Shown one piece after another: positions 5,514-6,336 of a stretch of 6,336 bases of DNA (its first letter is position 1; each line of letters opens with the position of its first letter). The stretch spans positions 13,659 to 19,994 of the forward strand of contig JAEMQE010000223.1 in NCBI GenBank assembly GCA_022758945.1, given 5' to 3'. The notes under the pieces were generated by a model. The model saw nothing but the letters and a program-made list of their open reading frames with translations. It searched no databases and was not told where the DNA came from. The stretch comes from Lentimicrobium sp. Lineage in GTDB: Bacteria > Bacteroidota > Bacteroidia > Flavobacteriales > Flavobacteriaceae. Position numbers and translations under genes: made by a program.

Positions 5514-5798
5514 TTATTTACTTATAGATTTATAATAATTTACGTTTAGCCACGAACCTCCATTATAACACTCGATACCATACTGTGATAGAAAATGATG
5601 TGCCTGACCACTTCTCCCGCCTGATGCACAACACAATATTAATGGGGCTTTCAGAGCTTTTAATTCTTCAATTCTTTCCGGGATTTCATTCAGGGGAATG
5701 TTGATGGAACCGGCAACATTGCCACCCATAAATTCACCATAAGTTCGTACATCCACGATTGTACCTTGATTTTCTTTTATTAATTTTTCCATATCCAT
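5514..5798 (-). CDS. Single-domain rhodanese-like sulfurtransferase (first of pair)
   Basis: A rhodanese domain of 94 residues if started at the ATG at 5798. IVDVRTYGEFMGGNVAGSINIP opens the domain and the active loop is CCASGGRSG, with catalytic Cys57 and Arg62 in this numbering. It ends YNGGSW then LNVNYYKSISK. Start choice: the longest frame begins with TTG at 5813 (MKVEK added), and a further ATG lies at 5792. I prefer 5798 because it is an ATG, the domain needs nothing upstream, and no ribosome binding site supports TTG. It is the first gene of the rhodanese-rhodanese-membrane operon, behind a promoter with an apparent operator. It probably acts in the cytoplasm in sulfane-sulfur handling; its substrate cannot be told from the sequence. 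Confidence 0.92.
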   Translation of the reverse strand: MDMEKLIKENQGTIVDVRTYGEFMGGNVAGSINIPLNEIPERIEELKALKAPLILCCASGGRSGQAHHFLSQYGIECYNGGSWLNVNYYKSISK

Positions 5799-5856
5799 TT
5801 TTTCAACTTTCAATTGTTTTACACTTTATAAAGCGTTATAATAATAATTTATACGG

Positions 5857-5864
5857 CAAAATTA
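5857..5864 (-). promoter_or_regulatory. -7 box of the rhodanese operon promoter
   Basis: On the minus strand TAATTTTG matches TAnnTTTG. It lies 58 nt upstream of the ATG at 5798, and transcription would start near 5850-5853. No TTG stands about 20 nt upstream, so the -33 element is missing; an inverted repeat occupies that region instead. Confidence 0.55.
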
Positions 5865-5886
5865 AAGCAACGATTGTGCTTTGACA

Positions 5887-5900
5887 GTAACTTTGGTTAC
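5887..5900. promoter_or_regulatory. Inverted repeat GTAAC-N4-GTTAC, candidate activator site
   Basis: GTAAC (5887-5891) and GTTAC (5896-5900) are perfect inverted halves separated by TTTG. The 5-4-5 geometry equals that of Fnr-type sites (TTGAT-N4-ATCAA). Its centre at 5893.5 lies about 41-43 bp upstream of the predicted start of the rhodanese operon, the class II activator position. The regulator is not in the window. As RNA it would be only a 5-bp stem, so an operator is the better reading. Confidence 0.45.
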
Positions 5901-5934
5901 ACAAGATGAATTTTGTTTTAAAAATGAATTTTTA

Positions 5935-6336
5935 TTATTTCCGGGTAATGGATAAAATCAATATTTCAGGTTTAAAATATTGTTCTTGTTCCGGATGAAG
6001 TTGTTGAATTTTTTTTACCACATCCATTCCTTTGGTGACTTTTCCAAAAGCGGCAAAACCTTGTCCATCCTTGTTTCTTTTGCCACCAAAATCCAAAGAA
6101 GGTTGGTCATTGATGCAAATAAAAAAACTGCAAGTGGCTGAATCTGGAATGTCTCTCGCCATAGAAATTGCTCCGTTTTTATGAAGTACGCCTGTTTTTG
6201 AAGTTCTCTCGAGTGGAATCGCTGCAAAAACCTTTGTCGAATCAACTTCGCCACCTTGAATGACTTCAATTTTCACGAAATCTTTAGGCTGATTGTTTAA
6301 AGTTACCGAACGAAAAAAGCTAGTGTTGTCATACAA
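5935..6336 (-). CDS. Cyclophilin-type peptidyl-prolyl cis-trans isomerase, N-terminus outside window
   Basis: The C-terminal 133 residues of a cyclophilin. The frame is open to the right edge; the first in-window codon (TTG) is an internal Leu, since YDNTSFFRSV is mid-domain. The catalytic arginine is in SFFR (residue 9 of the fragment), followed by VIQGGE (25-30), the GAISMAR strand (55-61), SFFICI (70-75), and LDFGGKRNKDGQGFAAFGKV (81-100) leading to GMDVVKKI. The enzyme isomerises Xaa-Pro bonds during folding. Whether it carries a signal peptide cannot be seen. It lies upstream of the rhodanese operon on the same strand with 136 bp between them and no clear terminator, so some read-through is possible. 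Confidence 0.95.
   Translation of the reverse strand: MYDNTSFFRSVTLNNQPKDFVKIEVIQGGEVDSTKVFAAIPLERTSKTGVLHKNGAISMARDIPDSATCSFFICINDQPSLDFGGKRNKDGQGFAAFGKVTKGMDVVKKIQQLHPEQEQYFKPEILILSITRK

Noticed and set aside
1..6336. A defence island, mobile element or novel gene cluster
   Set aside because: Apart from one small membrane protein, every gene belongs to a recognisable housekeeping or chaperone family; there are no transposase, integrase, nuclease or toxin motifs, and no terminal repeats or target duplications were seen.

Overview
The window looks like ordinary chromosome from a Bacteroidota member, most likely a Flavobacteriaceae genus close to Flavobacterium. The evidence is the AT-rich sequence, promoters of the Bacteroidota type (TTTG then about 20 nt then TAnnTTTG), almost no Shine-Dalgarno sequences, a transketolase split into two genes, and a lipoprotein-type FKBP isomerase. 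Species cannot be fixed from the sequence alone. No mobile element, CRISPR array or phage gene is visible. No gene-free stretch exceeds 300 bases; the longest are 69-194 (two divergent promoters) and 4770-4949 (one promoter and two hairpins).

Layout. Positions 1-68 hold a tRNA-Lys on the minus strand, cut by the left edge. Shikimate kinase (aroK, 195-713, plus) runs tail-to-tail into a minus-strand pair, hslR (1256-1630) followed by a PyrR-like phosphoribosyltransferase (705-1205); the two convergent genes overlap by 9 bp. Divergent from hslR is a lipoprotein with an FKBP-type peptidyl-prolyl isomerase domain and a calcium-binding-like tail (1709-2797, plus), closed by a bidirectional terminator at 2821-2853. 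From the other side that terminator also ends the split transketolase operon (N-terminal subunit 3918-4769, C-terminal subunit 2877-3830, minus), which has a textbook promoter at 4795-4826.

The right third is a compact minus-strand sulfur-type operon. It has two single-domain rhodaneses (5514-5798 and 5192-5506) and a tiny two-helix membrane protein with a Cys-rich motif (4950-5192), ending in hairpins. Together these recreate in separate genes the layout of YgaP (rhodanese plus two membrane helices). Its promoter has a good -7 box but no -33 box; instead a perfect GTAAC-N4-GTTAC inverted repeat lies where a class II Crp/Fnr-type activator would bind. The right edge cuts a cyclophilin-type isomerase.

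Functionally most of this is housekeeping: aromatic biosynthesis, pentose phosphate carbon shuffling, ribosome rescue, and protein folding by an FKBP and a cyclophilin. The least routine parts are the predicted regulation of the rhodanese operon, the calcium-binding tail on the FKBP lipoprotein, and intergenic AGATT-type repeats shared by two operon spacers.
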